Assembly: GCF_003075075.1 (NCBI RefSeq)
Contig: NZ_QCYM01000026.1
Location: 1-60,236, forward strand
Direction: 5' to 3'
Source of the DNA: Labrenzia sp. 011
Lineage (GTDB): Bacteria > Pseudomonadota > Alphaproteobacteria > Rhizobiales > Stappiaceae
DNA length: 60,236 nt
Shown here: positions 7,886-16,968 of the stretch, in pieces
Layout of the letters: every line of letters begins with the position of its first letter
How positions within the stretch are numbered: the first letter of the stretch is position 1
The notes under the pieces: model-generated
Seen by the model: the letters and a program-made list of their open reading frames with translations, nothing else
The model's database searches: none
What the model was told of the DNA's origin: nothing
Translations under genes and position numbers: made by a program

Positions 7886-10024
7886 ATGAGCGATAGAGGC
7901 ATTGCAGGCAGTGACGGAAACGCCGTTGCTGCACTTGCGGGCTATCTGGGCCCTTATGAGGCCTGGAATTTCGGGATCGGCAGGCCTTATGCCTTTCCCG
8001 TCTTCCGCAAGAACGACAGCCAGTTCCTGACGGCACTTGCCGAGCATCCGTCACCGAGGAGGCCCGAGCTTCCCGCAGAGGCCGCGCCGGGGACCGGCCG
8101 ACGCGTATGGTTGCCGACGGTCTGGGGCAGAAGCGAAAACATTCCCTTGCGGTTCTGGCCTCTCGTTGTTGAAAACAAGGGGGAGGGCGAGATTGGCCTG
8201 AAGAATTTGAAGGGGGATCTTCAGCAGGCGGTGCAGTCCCCGGGGATTGCAGAGCCCCGCTACAGGATGGCGTTCCCGGTCGCTCCCGTCAGCATGCATG
8301 AGGACGCGGGCGGCGATCTTGCGGATCCGGACTGGTCACCGGATCCCGAGGTCCGGAAAAACAGTCAGGGCAAGATCATCAATGTGCTGGCGGTCATCGA
8401 CGACGGGATTCCCTTTGCCCATCGCAATTTCAGGGCGGCCGACGGTCTGAGGACCCGGCTGGAGTTCTGCTGGGTTCAGTCTGCCGGCAAGGACCCTGAT
8501 GCGGGGACACCGGCCGTTCTCTTCGGCAGGGAATACACTCGTGATGTGATCGAAGGTTTCATTCGTGACCATGACGACGAGGATGCACTTTACGCGGCTG
8601 CGGGCGCGTCTTCCGAACAGTTCGGATCTCCGGCGGCAATCAACCGGCTTGCCACGCACGGGGCGCACGTCATGGACGTGGCGGCTGGCCACGACCCGAG
8701 CAGGTTCGCGGATCCTCCAGAGGAAACCCGCCTCATCGCGGTGCAGCTTCCCAATACCCTTGCGTGGGATACGTCGAGCTTCGGCAAGGACATGTACATG
8801 TTGTCGGCGGTTCACTACATCCTGGAGCGCGCCGAAAGGATTGCCGCCGGATATGGTGTTGAGGATATTCGCGTTGCCATCAATTTCAGCTACGGGTTTT
8901 CCGCGGGCCGGCATGACGGGGCGAGCGAGCTGGAAGCGGCAATCAACGAAGTCGTGGCAAAGCGCCGTGCGCTCGGCAGACCAACGGCAGTCGTCATCCC
9001 TTCGGGCAACACCCATCTGCAGCGTCTGCATGGTGAAATCACCGCGGAAGATCTCAAGTCGGGTGCATTTGAATTCACCTGGGCTGTCCAGCCGACGGAC
9101 CGGACGTCCAACTATCTGGAGATCTGGTTCCCGGCCGGTTTCAACCCGGAAGCATTCACGGTCGAGCTTGAGGGGCCATTCCGCAAAGCGCGTGCCGTGC
9201 TGAAACTCAGGCCGAACGCTGATTTCGAAGATGGGGATCCGCGGAATTTCGAGGTCATACGCCTGGGAAGCCGGCATCCGGCTCCGCATGTCGGTCAGAT
9301 GAGTCTCGACAACCATCGTTCATCGGGGCGCTGGCGTGTCATGATCGCTCTGGCTCCGAGTGAACCGGACGATCCGGATCTTCCGGCAGCTCCGGCCGGT
9401 GACTGGCAGGTCACATTGAGGCGTGGAAGGGGCGCGCCTGTTGACCACCCGCCGATCAATCTCTGGGTCCAGCGTGATCTCGACCTGGAAGCTTTTCAGA
9501 AAGGCAGCCGGCAGAGCTATCTGAAGGACCCCGGCTACCGTTCCTATAATGATCGCGGCGAGCAATCCCAAACCGACGAGACCGGAAGCCATGTTCGGCG
9601 ATTTGGCAGCCTCAATGGCATGGCGACCGGTGAGACGACGCTGATCGTGTCTGGATGTATGCCTTCCGCCGAAAATGCTTGGGATCCGACGCAGCCCATC
9701 CCGTCGCATTACAGCTCCGCTGGCAATCTCTCCGCGGACAATCAGGTGGGAACCGTCGACTGTACCGCGCAAGCGGACCGGTCGAGCGTTCTGCCGGGGA
9801 GGATCGGAGCGGGAACCCGCAGCGGCTCCTATGCCGTTGTGCAGGGGACGAGTGTCGCGGCGCCTCTGGTGGCGAGGCGGCTTTCAGAAGCTTTCGCGAC
9901 CTGTTCAAAGGAAGAGGCCGATAAGGCGCAGAAGGAAAACTATCTTCCGTTACTGACGAAAATTCGCTTACCGCAAGATGACAAGGAATCTCGGGCCAGG
10001 CTCGGCGATTTTCTTATAATATAA
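7886..10024 (+). CDS. Subtilisin-like serine peptidase (S8 family), no signal peptide
   Basis: The 712-aa protein carries the subtilase triad: Asp172 in LAVIDDGIPFAH, His258 in THGAHVMDVAAG and Ser656 in GTSVAAPLVAR, with the oxyanion asparagine N375 in IPSGN. The stretch between Asn375 and Ser656 is much longer than in classical subtilisins and includes beta-rich sequence (ELEGPFRKARAVLKLRP), suggesting an inserted domain. Residues 1-165 form a separate N-terminal region with no signal peptide, propeptide or membrane anchor that I can recognise, so it may act in the cytoplasm or be exported by another route. The ATG at 7886 was chosen over an in-frame upstream codon at 7832 because GGGAG lies 8 bases upstream and the upstream part overlaps the previous gene. 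Confidence 0.87.
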   Translation: MSDRGIAGSDGNAVAALAGYLGPYEAWNFGIGRPYAFPVFRKNDSQFLTALAEHPSPRRPELPAEAAPGTGRRVWLPTVWGRSENIPLRFWPLVVENKGEGEIGLKNLKGDLQQAVQSPGIAEPRYRMAFPVAPVSMHEDAGGDLADPDWSPDPEVRKNSQGKIINVLAVIDDGIPFAHRNFRAADGLRTRLEFCWVQSAGKDPDAGTPAVLFGREYTRDVIEGFIRDHDDEDALYAAAGASSEQFGSPAAINRLATHGAHVMDVAAGHDPSRFADPPEETRLIAVQLPNTLAWDTSSFGKDMYMLSAVHYILERAERIAAGYGVEDIRVAINFSYGFSAGRHDGASELEAAINEVVAKRRALGRPTAVVIPSGNTHLQRLHGEITAEDLKSGAFEFTWAVQPTDRTSNYLEIWFPAGFNPEAFTVELEGPFRKARAVLKLRPNADFEDGDPRNFEVIRLGSRHPAPHVGQMSLDNHRSSGRWRVMIALAPSEPDDPDLPAAPAGDWQVTLRRGRGAPVDHPPINLWVQRDLDLEAFQKGSRQSYLKDPGYRSYNDRGEQSQTDETGSHVRRFGSLNGMATGETTLIVSGCMPSAENAWDPTQPIPSHYSSAGNLSADNQVGTVDCTAQADRSSVLPGRIGAGTRSGSYAVVQGTSVAAPLVARRLSEAFATCSKEEADKAQKENYLPLLTKIRLPQDDKESRARLGDFLII

Positions 10025-10512
10025 AATAATTTATGAATTGGTTTTTGTCCGGTATTCGCCGGGTCATTTGTTTTTCGAACGTTTCGTTCACGTTTTTCTC
10101 ACGAGCATTCATATCTGAAATGCTTATTATTACTGATGTCGGAAGGCGCAGGTATGTGGCTCCGGTATTAGAGAGTTGTCTCGAGATCAGATGATTTCGC
10201 TTTGAACGACCTCTCCTTAGCATGACGACAAATCGTTTCCAGGTGCCGCTTGGGTTCAGGCGGCTCAAGGGACCGTCATGCCTTAGGGAGCAGGCCACTT
10301 TGTTGGCAGGAATGGAAAGATGTCAGTTCAATCGCAGGGCTCCCGAAATGTTTCGGTTTCGCGCCGCATCCGCTCGTCCGCGGAAGAGCCGCCTGAAACC
10401 ATGTTCAAGGGTGACGTGCCCCATCGGCTGCAGGACCGCGCAATACTGATCGCGGATCCCGCAGTCCCTGCGCGGGCTGGCTACTGCAATCTGCCCGGCT
10501 TAGGAGGTAGAC
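10025..10512. other. AT-rich intergenic gap with weak terminator
   Basis: About 490 bases between the S8 gene and the SGNH-like gene. The first 150 bases are AT-rich; the short hairpin GAACG-TTT-CGTTC (10077-10089) followed by ACGTTTTT may terminate the S8 transcript. A 67-codon frame at 10320-10523 overlaps the next gene and has weak coding character. The remainder may hold the promoter of the SGNH-like gene; no clear -35/-10 pair was found. Confidence 0.5.
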
Positions 10513-11412
10513 ATGTACGCTGAAGTTCTGGAAGCAACGGTACTGAACAACACGAGATTTGAAAAAGATCCGAACAAATGCCTCGTTTATCACATTCTGG
10601 ATGACAACAGGACTCCGCTGACGCCGGAACAAGTGGCGGTGGAATGGTCCGCAATCGGCAAGGGCGACGACGCGCTTCCGTACGGGTCATGCCGGTCGCC
10701 GGTCAGTATTTGCGCCGGCGGTGACGCGTGGGTCAATGTCCTGATCGAAGTGTCCCGGTTCCTCGGATACAACAAGACCTTCTTCGATGTACTGGAGGGC
10801 TACTACGAAACCGCAAGCACGGCCTGGCCTAGCATCACGTTCGACGAGGTGGTCAAGCGGAAGCCCTTCAGGCTGCATGTCGATAGCGGACGTTTCGACT
10901 ATTTCGTCTTTTCCGGCGGTGGCAACGAAATTCTCGGCTGTGGCGTCCTGCAGAAACTTCTGAAGGACCGGGGCGCCGGCAACGGTTCCCGCAAGCCTGA
11001 AGACTATCTGATGCCCGACCGACTCGATGCCATCCTGAGCAAGCTCAAGGACGGATATCTGGACATTGCGCAATATGTGCAAAACACATCGCCGGGAACG
11101 CAGATGCTCGTCCACGGCTATGACTATCCCGTGGCCCGTGCCGACGGCCCCTGGCTTGGCAGGCCCTTCGTGCGGCGGAGTTTCGACATGGGGGCGGACA
11201 GGGAGCTGATCGCGGACATCCTGGCCCATATCATCGACCGGTTCTATGAGGTGCTGGAAGAGATTTCCGAAAAGCATGCCAATGTGACGGTTGTCGACAT
11301 CCGCAACACCGTTCGCGGCCGCTGGACCGACGAGATGCATCCCGAGCTGGAGGCTTCGAAAGACATTGCGGCCTTCTACCGGAATGTCATCGACGGTTAC
11401 CCGGCGGTGTGA
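10513..11412 (+). CDS. SGNH/GDSL-hydrolase-like protein with altered nucleophile motif
   Basis: The 299-aa protein keeps parts of the SGNH pattern: a block I-like G69-G70-D71-A72-W73 where a GDSW motif would be expected, block III-like SGGGNE (Asn138), and block V D273-E-M-H276 (DxxH). If the alignment is right, the nucleophile serine is Ala72, so the protein may be a non-catalytic SGNH fold. No signal peptide is visible. The ribosome-binding site AGGAGG (10502-10507) supports the ATG at 10513. It lies in the same orientation as the PAP2-like and S8 genes after a 490-base gap and probably belongs to the same cassette. The family call is moderate because blocks are spaced loosely. Confidence 0.62.
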   Translation: MYAEVLEATVLNNTRFEKDPNKCLVYHILDDNRTPLTPEQVAVEWSAIGKGDDALPYGSCRSPVSICAGGDAWVNVLIEVSRFLGYNKTFFDVLEGYYETASTAWPSITFDEVVKRKPFRLHVDSGRFDYFVFSGGGNEILGCGVLQKLLKDRGAGNGSRKPEDYLMPDRLDAILSKLKDGYLDIAQYVQNTSPGTQMLVHGYDYPVARADGPWLGRPFVRRSFDMGADRELIADILAHIIDRFYEVLEEISEKHANVTVVDIRNTVRGRWTDEMHPELEASKDIAAFYRNVIDGYPAV

Positions 11413-11580
11413 GCTCTCCGAATGCCGCCCGGTCTGACCGAGGCCAATTCCTCCCGACTGAAGGCATCCACCCTGAAATAAGCGGTGTTTTCAGAGACCT
11501 TTCACGCCGGGCGGCACCCCTCCCGCATCTCCAGTCCTGCCAGGGGAATGCTTCTCCGGGATCATCCGGTCCAGGGGGTT

Positions 11581-12330
11581 TCAACCTTCCCGGGCGATCT
11601 GCCAGCCGCCCCAGGACTGGCTGACGGGCATGATTTCCAGGGAGTTGATGTTGAGGTGCGGCGGCTGGGTGGCGATCCAGTAGACGGTGCTGGCGATGTC
11701 CTCCGGCTGGATGGCGTTGGCGCCGCCGTAGAGGGCGTCATAGCTTTCCCTGTCGCCGCCGGTGCGCACCAGCGTGAACTCGCTTTCGCACAGACCCGGT
11801 TCGATCGAGGTCACCCGGACGCCCTTGCCGTGAAGGTCCGAGCGCAGCCCGAGGGAGAACTGGCGCAGGAAGGCCTTCGTGCCCCCATAGACATTGCCGC
11901 CCGGATAGGGCCAGCTGGCGGCGATGGAGGAAATGTTGACGATCATGCCCTTGCGTTCGATGAGTTTCGGCAGGAGCAGGTCGGTAATGGTGACCAGACC
12001 GGTGATGTTGGTATCGATCATGGTCTTCCAGTCGGACAGTTTCGTGTCCGGCGCCGACGCGGTGCCGAGGGCAAGGCCGGCGTTGTTCACCAGGATGTCG
12101 ATGTCCTGAAAGTCTTCGGGCAGGCAGGCAAGGGCGTCCCTGGTGGCGGCCTCGTCCATGATGTCGAAGGCCACCGGGCAGAAGGCGGCCCCCAGCTCTT
12201 CGTGCAACTGCGCCAGCCGGTCCGCCCGCCGGCCCGTGCCCACGACCTTCCAGCCGTTTTCCGTGAACAGCCGGGCCATGGCCCGGCCGAATCCCGATGT
12301 GGTTCCGGTGATGAGGAGTGTGCCGGTCAT
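11581..12330 (-). CDS. ydfG: YdfG-like short-chain dehydrogenase (3-hydroxy acid/serine dehydrogenase)
   Basis: The 249-aa SDR has the cofactor motif TGTTSGFG, NNAG at the end of beta 4, and the catalytic Ser...Tyr-x3-Lys (SSIAASWPYPGGNVYGGTKAF). The sequence around the active site and the C-terminal NINSLEIMPVSQSWGG closely follow E. coli YdfG, an NADP-dependent enzyme oxidising L-allo-threonine, serine and 3-hydroxypropionate-type substrates. The start at 12330 was chosen for its AGGAAGGG ribosome-binding site; the upstream open frame is arginine-rich noise. It is divergent from the aminotransferase gene, so the two could share a control region and process C3 acid or amino-acid intermediates. 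Confidence 0.9.
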   Translation of the reverse strand: MTGTLLITGTTSGFGRAMARLFTENGWKVVGTGRRADRLAQLHEELGAAFCPVAFDIMDEAATRDALACLPEDFQDIDILVNNAGLALGTASAPDTKLSDWKTMIDTNITGLVTITDLLLPKLIERKGMIVNISSIAASWPYPGGNVYGGTKAFLRQFSLGLRSDLHGKGVRVTSIEPGLCESEFTLVRTGGDRESYDALYGGANAIQPEDIASTVYWIATQPPHLNINSLEIMPVSQSWGGWQIAREG

Positions 12331-12520
12331 GGGGCTGCCCTTCCTGTGATCCTGTTCTGCATCCGATTTGACGGGACCATACGAACAGGACCCGTCAACA
12401 CAATGGCAAAACCGGCGGCAAGCGCCTCTGGCCCGTACGAATGAAAGCGCTGGCTCTACGGTCGGGGAACGTCTGGTCCTAGGAGTGATCGGACCGTTTC
12501 GATCTCGAGGAGCCCGTGCC

Positions 12521-13837
12521 ATGACCCAGATGCCGCTCAACATGGACCATCACTGGATGCCGTTCACCAACAACCGGCTGTTTCATGAACAACCGCAGAT
12601 GTTCGCGCGGGCGGAGGGCGTGCGCTACTGGACGCCGGAGGGCCGGGAAGTGCTGGACGGGTCTTCGGGCCTGTTCACCTGTGCGGCCGGTCACGGACGC
12701 AGGGAAATCGCCGAGGCTGTCTACAAACAGCTGCAGGAGCTGGACTATACGCCCCACTTCCAGAGGGCGGCGCCGATCTCCTTCAAGCTCGCCGAAGCCC
12801 TGAGCGACATTCTGCCGGCAGGTCTGGACCGGGTCTTTTTCGCCTCCTCCGGCTCGGAGGCCGTCGACAGCGCCATCAAGATCTGCCTTGCCTATCACAA
12901 GGCCAAGGGGGAGCCCCAGCGCACCCGGTTCGTCTCGCGCTCCTGGGCGTATCACGGGGTCAATCTCGGCGGCACGTCCCTGGCGGGCATGGTCGGCAAC
13001 CGGCGCGACTTTTCCGGGGTGACCTGCGACGTGGTTCACATGCGCCATACCTGGAACGAGGAACAGCGGTTCACCCGGGGCCAGCCGGAAGACGGAGCCC
13101 ATCTGGCCGATGATCTGGAAGAGATCTGCAAGACCTACGGCAGCGAGACCATCGCGGCCGTCTTCGTCGAACCGATCGCCGGCTCCATCGGCACCATCGT
13201 TCCGCCCATCGGCTACCTTCAGCGCCTGCGGGAAATCGCAGACAAATACGGCATTCTCCTGGTGTTCGACGAGGTGATCACCGGATTCGGCCGCACGGGC
13301 TCCGCCTTTGCTGCGCAGGAGTTCGACGTGACACCGGATGTCATGACCATGGCAAAGGCTCTGACCAACGGTGCCATTCCCATGAGTGCCGTCGCCGTGA
13401 AATCCGAAATCCAGCAAGCGGTGATCGAGTCCATTTCGGCCGACAGGCCGGAACTGATGCACGGCTATACCTACTCGGCCCACCCTGTTGCCTGTGCCGC
13501 AGCGCTGGCGACCCTCGGGATCTACAAGTCCGAAGGCCTGTTCGAGCGCGCGGCCACCTTGTCGGCAACCTTCCTCGACAGCGTCTTCAGCCTGCGCAAC
13601 CTTCCGCATGTGAGCGACCTGCGCGGCTACGGGATGATGGCCGGCATCCAGCTGACCCCGGGCGCGGCGCCCGGTGCGAAAGGGTCGGTCGTGCAGCGGC
13701 GGTTGTTCGATGAGGGCCTGCACGTCAAGGCCACGGGTGACGCGCTGATCTTCGCTCCGGCCCTGACGACGCCGGAAGAAGACCTGTCGAAGATGGTCGA
13801 TATTCTCCAGAACGTCCTGGGACGGGCGGAGCTTTAG
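12521..13837 (+). CDS. Class III omega-amino acid:pyruvate-type aminotransferase
   Basis: The 438-aa PLP enzyme has the class III pattern: DGSSGLFTCAAGH near the N-terminus (like omega-amino acid-pyruvate aminotransferases), the GSEAVDSAIK helix, the cofactor aspartate in LLVFDEVITGFGRTG, and the Schiff-base lysine in MTMAKALTNG. Likely substrates are beta-alanine, putrescine-derived or other terminal amines with pyruvate as acceptor. I chose the ATG at 12521 (GAGGAG at 12507-12512); the frame upstream to 12368 overlaps the promoter region. It converges on a MocR regulator, and beyond that lies a polyamine-type importer, so a role in polyamine or omega-amine use is likely. Confidence 0.9.
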   Translation: MTQMPLNMDHHWMPFTNNRLFHEQPQMFARAEGVRYWTPEGREVLDGSSGLFTCAAGHGRREIAEAVYKQLQELDYTPHFQRAAPISFKLAEALSDILPAGLDRVFFASSGSEAVDSAIKICLAYHKAKGEPQRTRFVSRSWAYHGVNLGGTSLAGMVGNRRDFSGVTCDVVHMRHTWNEEQRFTRGQPEDGAHLADDLEEICKTYGSETIAAVFVEPIAGSIGTIVPPIGYLQRLREIADKYGILLVFDEVITGFGRTGSAFAAQEFDVTPDVMTMAKALTNGAIPMSAVAVKSEIQQAVIESISADRPELMHGYTYSAHPVACAAALATLGIYKSEGLFERAATLSATFLDSVFSLRNLPHVSDLRGYGMMAGIQLTPGAAPGAKGSVVQRRLFDEGLHVKATGDALIFAPALTTPEEDLSKMVDILQNVLGRAEL

Positions 13838-13862
13838 ACGCAACCACCGCCGCTGCCTCCAA

Positions 13863-13960
13863 TGCCGTCCCGGCCCGGAGCCGGGACCTTCTTGCCCACG
13901 ACGTAGGCTTGACCGTCGGGCGAGGTCCCGGATCTCCGCTGTGCTGCGTCCGGGACGGCA
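13863..13960. repeat. REP-like extragenic palindrome between convergent genes
   Basis: TGCCGTCCCGG (13863-13873) is exactly repeated in inverted orientation as CCGGGACGGCA (13950-13960). Within the left end, GTCCCGGC and GCCGGGAC (13867-13874 with 13880-13887) form a tight hairpin with loop CCGGA. Together they outline a roughly 98-base imperfect palindrome in the gap between the aminotransferase and the MocR gene. Its size and position match dispersed extragenic palindromes of alphaproteobacteria, and it could also terminate both genes. No second copy was noticed in the window. Confidence 0.6.
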
Positions 13961-13968
13961 CTGGGGTG

Positions 13969-15453
13969 TTAACCCGCGCTTTTCGCGAGAAGTTCGCCGA
14001 GCAGGCGGATGCCGGGGTCCATCTTTTCCTCTGCGATGGCGCCGAAGCCGAGGCGGATGCGGTCGCGGGGCTTTTGCGGGGACAGATAGTGGATGTCGCC
14101 GGCTTCGATCAGGATGCCGTGCCGGGCGGCCAGGGCCTGCAGCTCCATGGCGCGGCTGCCTTCGGGAAGCCTGATCCAGACGCCGGAGCCGCCGGTGGTA
14201 ACGGTTGCCTCGCAGTCGGGCAGGCGGGTTTCGATCAGCCTGAAGGTCGTCTTCCACTTCTGCGACAGGATTTTCCTCTGGCGGCGGATGTGGGAATCGT
14301 AATGGCCCTCGGAGAGAAAGATCGCCATCGCGCGCTGGTCGAGGGCGGAGGGGTGGCGGTACATGAGCCGCCGCAAGGCCCGCAGCTCCCGGACAATGCG
14401 CCGGTCCGCCGCGATGAAGCCGAGACGCAGGCCGGGAAACAGCGCCTTCGACAGGCTGGCGACATGGATGACCCGGCCGGTCCGGTCGAAACTGCGCAGG
14501 GAGGGTTTCTGCGCGCCGACGAAATTCAGCTCATGCTCATAGTCGTCTTCCAGGATGATGAAGTCCTGGGTTTCCGACTGGGCCAGCAGCCTCAGACGCC
14601 GTTCCATGGACATGGTGACATTGGTCGGTGACTGGTGGCCCGGCGTGACATAGACCAGCCGGGCGCCTTTCAGGTCGTTGCCGACGCGCATGCCGTTGGA
14701 ATCCACCCGGTGGGGCCTGAGCTGCGCGCCGAGCGCCAGGAATATATTGCGGGCGTCCACGTAGCCGGGTTCCTCTATGTCGACCCGCATGCCGGGCCGG
14801 CAGAACAGCTGGGACGCCAGGAACAGGGCGTTCTGCGCACCCACGGTGATCAGGATCTCGTCAGGATCTGCCCGGAAGCCGCGCTGCGGCAGCATGCGGC
14901 GGATGATCTGGTCGACCAGCATCGGATCGTCCCGGTCCACGAGATCGCCGATCCAGGTCGGAGCGTGCTGGGCGGTTCCGGCCAGACGGACGCAATCGCG
15001 CCACCGGGCGACGGAGATCTTGTCGGGAGAGAGCTGGCCGAAGATGAAGGGGTATTCGAACGCCTGCCAGTCGGCGGGTTTGAGAATGTTCTCCTGATCG
15101 GAATAGCGGCGGGTCAGGAGAGCGTCCGGGTCGAAGGGGTGTTCGGACCGGGGAAGGATCTCCTTGGCGTGATCGTCGATTCGGATATTGAGCTGTTCGC
15201 GGATATGGCGCTCATTGATGAAATATCCGCGCCGGCTGACCGATTTCAGATAGCCGTCTTCCACCAGCCGTTCGTAGACGATGGCGACGGTGTTGCGGGA
15301 CACGCCGATCTGTTTGGAAAAGACCCGTGTTGCCGGCAGGGGCTCGTGCAGGGGCCAGACTCCGTCGAGAATGACCTCGATCAGCCGCTCCTGGATCTGG
15401 TGCTGCAGACGCCTGTCCGGGTCGAAAGGTGTGTCGAAATAGGTCGCAAGCAT
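13969..15453 (-). CDS. MocR/PdxR-type transcriptional regulator (GntR HTH plus aminotransferase-like domain)
   Basis: The 494-aa protein has an N-terminal GntR winged helix (LPATRVFSKQIGVSRNTVAIVYERLVEDGYL, residues about 35-70) fused to a fold-type I aminotransferase domain. The PLP lysine is in SLSKALFPGLRLGF. MocR regulators sense PLP or PLP-amine adducts (GABA, taurine, polyamine derivatives). I chose the ATG at 15453 because it gives a normal MocR N-terminus; in-frame starts at 15522 and 15552 are possible. It is divergent from the polyamine importer and convergent with the aminotransferase, so it probably controls both. Confidence 0.88.
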   Translation of the reverse strand: MLATYFDTPFDPDRRLQHQIQERLIEVILDGVWPLHEPLPATRVFSKQIGVSRNTVAIVYERLVEDGYLKSVSRRGYFINERHIREQLNIRIDDHAKEILPRSEHPFDPDALLTRRYSDQENILKPADWQAFEYPFIFGQLSPDKISVARWRDCVRLAGTAQHAPTWIGDLVDRDDPMLVDQIIRRMLPQRGFRADPDEILITVGAQNALFLASQLFCRPGMRVDIEEPGYVDARNIFLALGAQLRPHRVDSNGMRVGNDLKGARLVYVTPGHQSPTNVTMSMERRLRLLAQSETQDFIILEDDYEHELNFVGAQKPSLRSFDRTGRVIHVASLSKALFPGLRLGFIAADRRIVRELRALRRLMYRHPSALDQRAMAIFLSEGHYDSHIRRQRKILSQKWKTTFRLIETRLPDCEATVTTGGSGVWIRLPEGSRAMELQALAARHGILIEAGDIHYLSPQKPRDRIRLGFGAIAEEKMDPGIRLLGELLAKSAG

Positions 15454-15732
15454 CTGGTTTTCCGCAATGGCGAACAGGGGGCAGGCCGCTCCCGGCTGAA
15501 TTCTCGATGACAGTCTTGGCATTAATGGCGCGCGGGGCAAGCCCTCCTGCATGGGCTGGCACCATAGTTTTCATCCTCTGGCTCTAAGGCTGGATGTTGC
15601 ACCGCAATAGTCTTCGGGTCAACGCGGCGCAGGATCGTCCAGGGCATAGCGACCCGACCAGAAAAGCAAACGGCCTGTACCGCGCCAGAGTGATGAACAG
15701 TTCGGCAAGATCAGCAGACAGGGGATGTCTCT

Positions 15733-16869
15733 ATGAATTTCAAAAAGGGTGCAAGCACCACGCGGCGCGATTTTCTGAAGAACGCGGCCGCGGCCGGTGC
15801 AGGGCTGTCCATGCCCGCGATTGTCAGTTCCAGCGTGTTGGCCTCCTCGGGCGAAATCAACATCATGATGTGGTCGGATTATCTGCCGGAGAGCTTCGTC
15901 AACGGCTTCACCGACAAGACCGGGATCAAGATCAATTTTACCGGCATCGGCTCCAACGAAGAGATCATCAACAAGCTGAAGGCGACCAACGGTGAAGGTT
16001 TCGACATCGTGTCGCCGACCGTGAACCGCAACCTGCTGTGGGCCGAACTGGGTCTGCTGCAGCCGTTCGACATGTCGAAGGTCGACATCGACAAGGTCAA
16101 TCCTTCCATGGCGCTTGGCGAAACCCACTGGAACTTCGACGGCAAGGGCGTTTTCTGGCTGCCGCATATCTGGGGGACGGAAGGCATCGCGTGGCGCACG
16201 GACGCTTTCGTGCCGGGGGGCGAATTCCCGAGCTACTACGATGTCTGGGACGAAGCGAACGCGGGCAAGACCATGGGGCGCGGTCATTCCATGCTGCTCG
16301 GTCTCGGCCTCGGTCTGGAAGGACGCGGCGAAATGGATCCCGGTTCCATGTGGGCCGCCTATGAAAACCCGGAAAAGATGGACGAGGTCTGGACCAAGCT
16401 TGTTGAGGTCGCCATCGCCAAGAAGCCGAACATCAAGCTGATCTGGAATGATGCCGACACGCAGAAGAACGGCCTGCTGAACGAGGGCGTCATCGTCGGC
16501 CAGACCTGGGACGGTCCGCCGCTTGCGCTCAAGACGGCGGGTGAACCGGTCATGTACCGGGCGCCGAAGGAAGGGGCGATGGCCTGGGTCGACGGTCTGG
16601 CCATGCCGACCGGTGCCAAGAACATCGATCAGATCTACGCCTTCATCGAGGCGGCCTATGACGCCAAGCTTGCCGGAGAGGCCATTAAGACCCACGGCTA
16701 CAATTCGCCGGTGGTCGGTGCGGCGGACTTCGGCGGCGAAATCTATGCGAAGAACTTCGCCGATGCCTATCCGGGGGATGCGCTGGGCAATCTCAACGCC
16801 TGGCCTGCAGAAGCACCCTGGTACTCGGAAAAGCGGACCGAATTCACCAACAAGTTCCTGTCCGCCTAA
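15733..16869 (+). CDS. Spermidine/putrescine-type ABC substrate-binding protein (PotD/PotF family), Tat signal
   Basis: The 378-aa periplasmic protein begins with a Tat signal (TTRRDFLKNAAAAGAG, then a hydrophobic stretch and SSSVLASS). The mature part starts EINIMMWSDYLPES, the typical PotD/PotF start, with an extended KTGIKINFTGIGSNEE lobe and TRAP-free class I fold. Polyamine-binding acidic residues cannot be confirmed without structure. Export of a folded binding protein by Tat is common in these genera. It opens a four-gene operon running to 20230. The preceding 280-base gap separates it from the MocR regulator. Confidence 0.9.
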   Translation: MNFKKGASTTRRDFLKNAAAAGAGLSMPAIVSSSVLASSGEINIMMWSDYLPESFVNGFTDKTGIKINFTGIGSNEEIINKLKATNGEGFDIVSPTVNRNLLWAELGLLQPFDMSKVDIDKVNPSMALGETHWNFDGKGVFWLPHIWGTEGIAWRTDAFVPGGEFPSYYDVWDEANAGKTMGRGHSMLLGLGLGLEGRGEMDPGSMWAAYENPEKMDEVWTKLVEVAIAKKPNIKLIWNDADTQKNGLLNEGVIVGQTWDGPPLALKTAGEPVMYRAPKEGAMAWVDGLAMPTGAKNIDQIYAFIEAAYDAKLAGEAIKTHGYNSPVVGAADFGGEIYAKNFADAYPGDALGNLNAWPAEAPWYSEKRTEFTNKFLSA

Positions 16870-16968
16870 ACCCTCGGATAAACGGGCGGGTGAATGCCGG
16901 ACGCCGTCCTGTCCGGCATGCGCCTGCCTGTTTATCCGGGTCCGTTCAGCCGTCTTTCCGAGAGCGCC

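Noticed and set aside
10320..10523. 67-codon frame before the SGNH-like gene
   Set aside because: Overlaps the next gene start and its ribosome-binding site; composition is noise-like. Kept as a note only.
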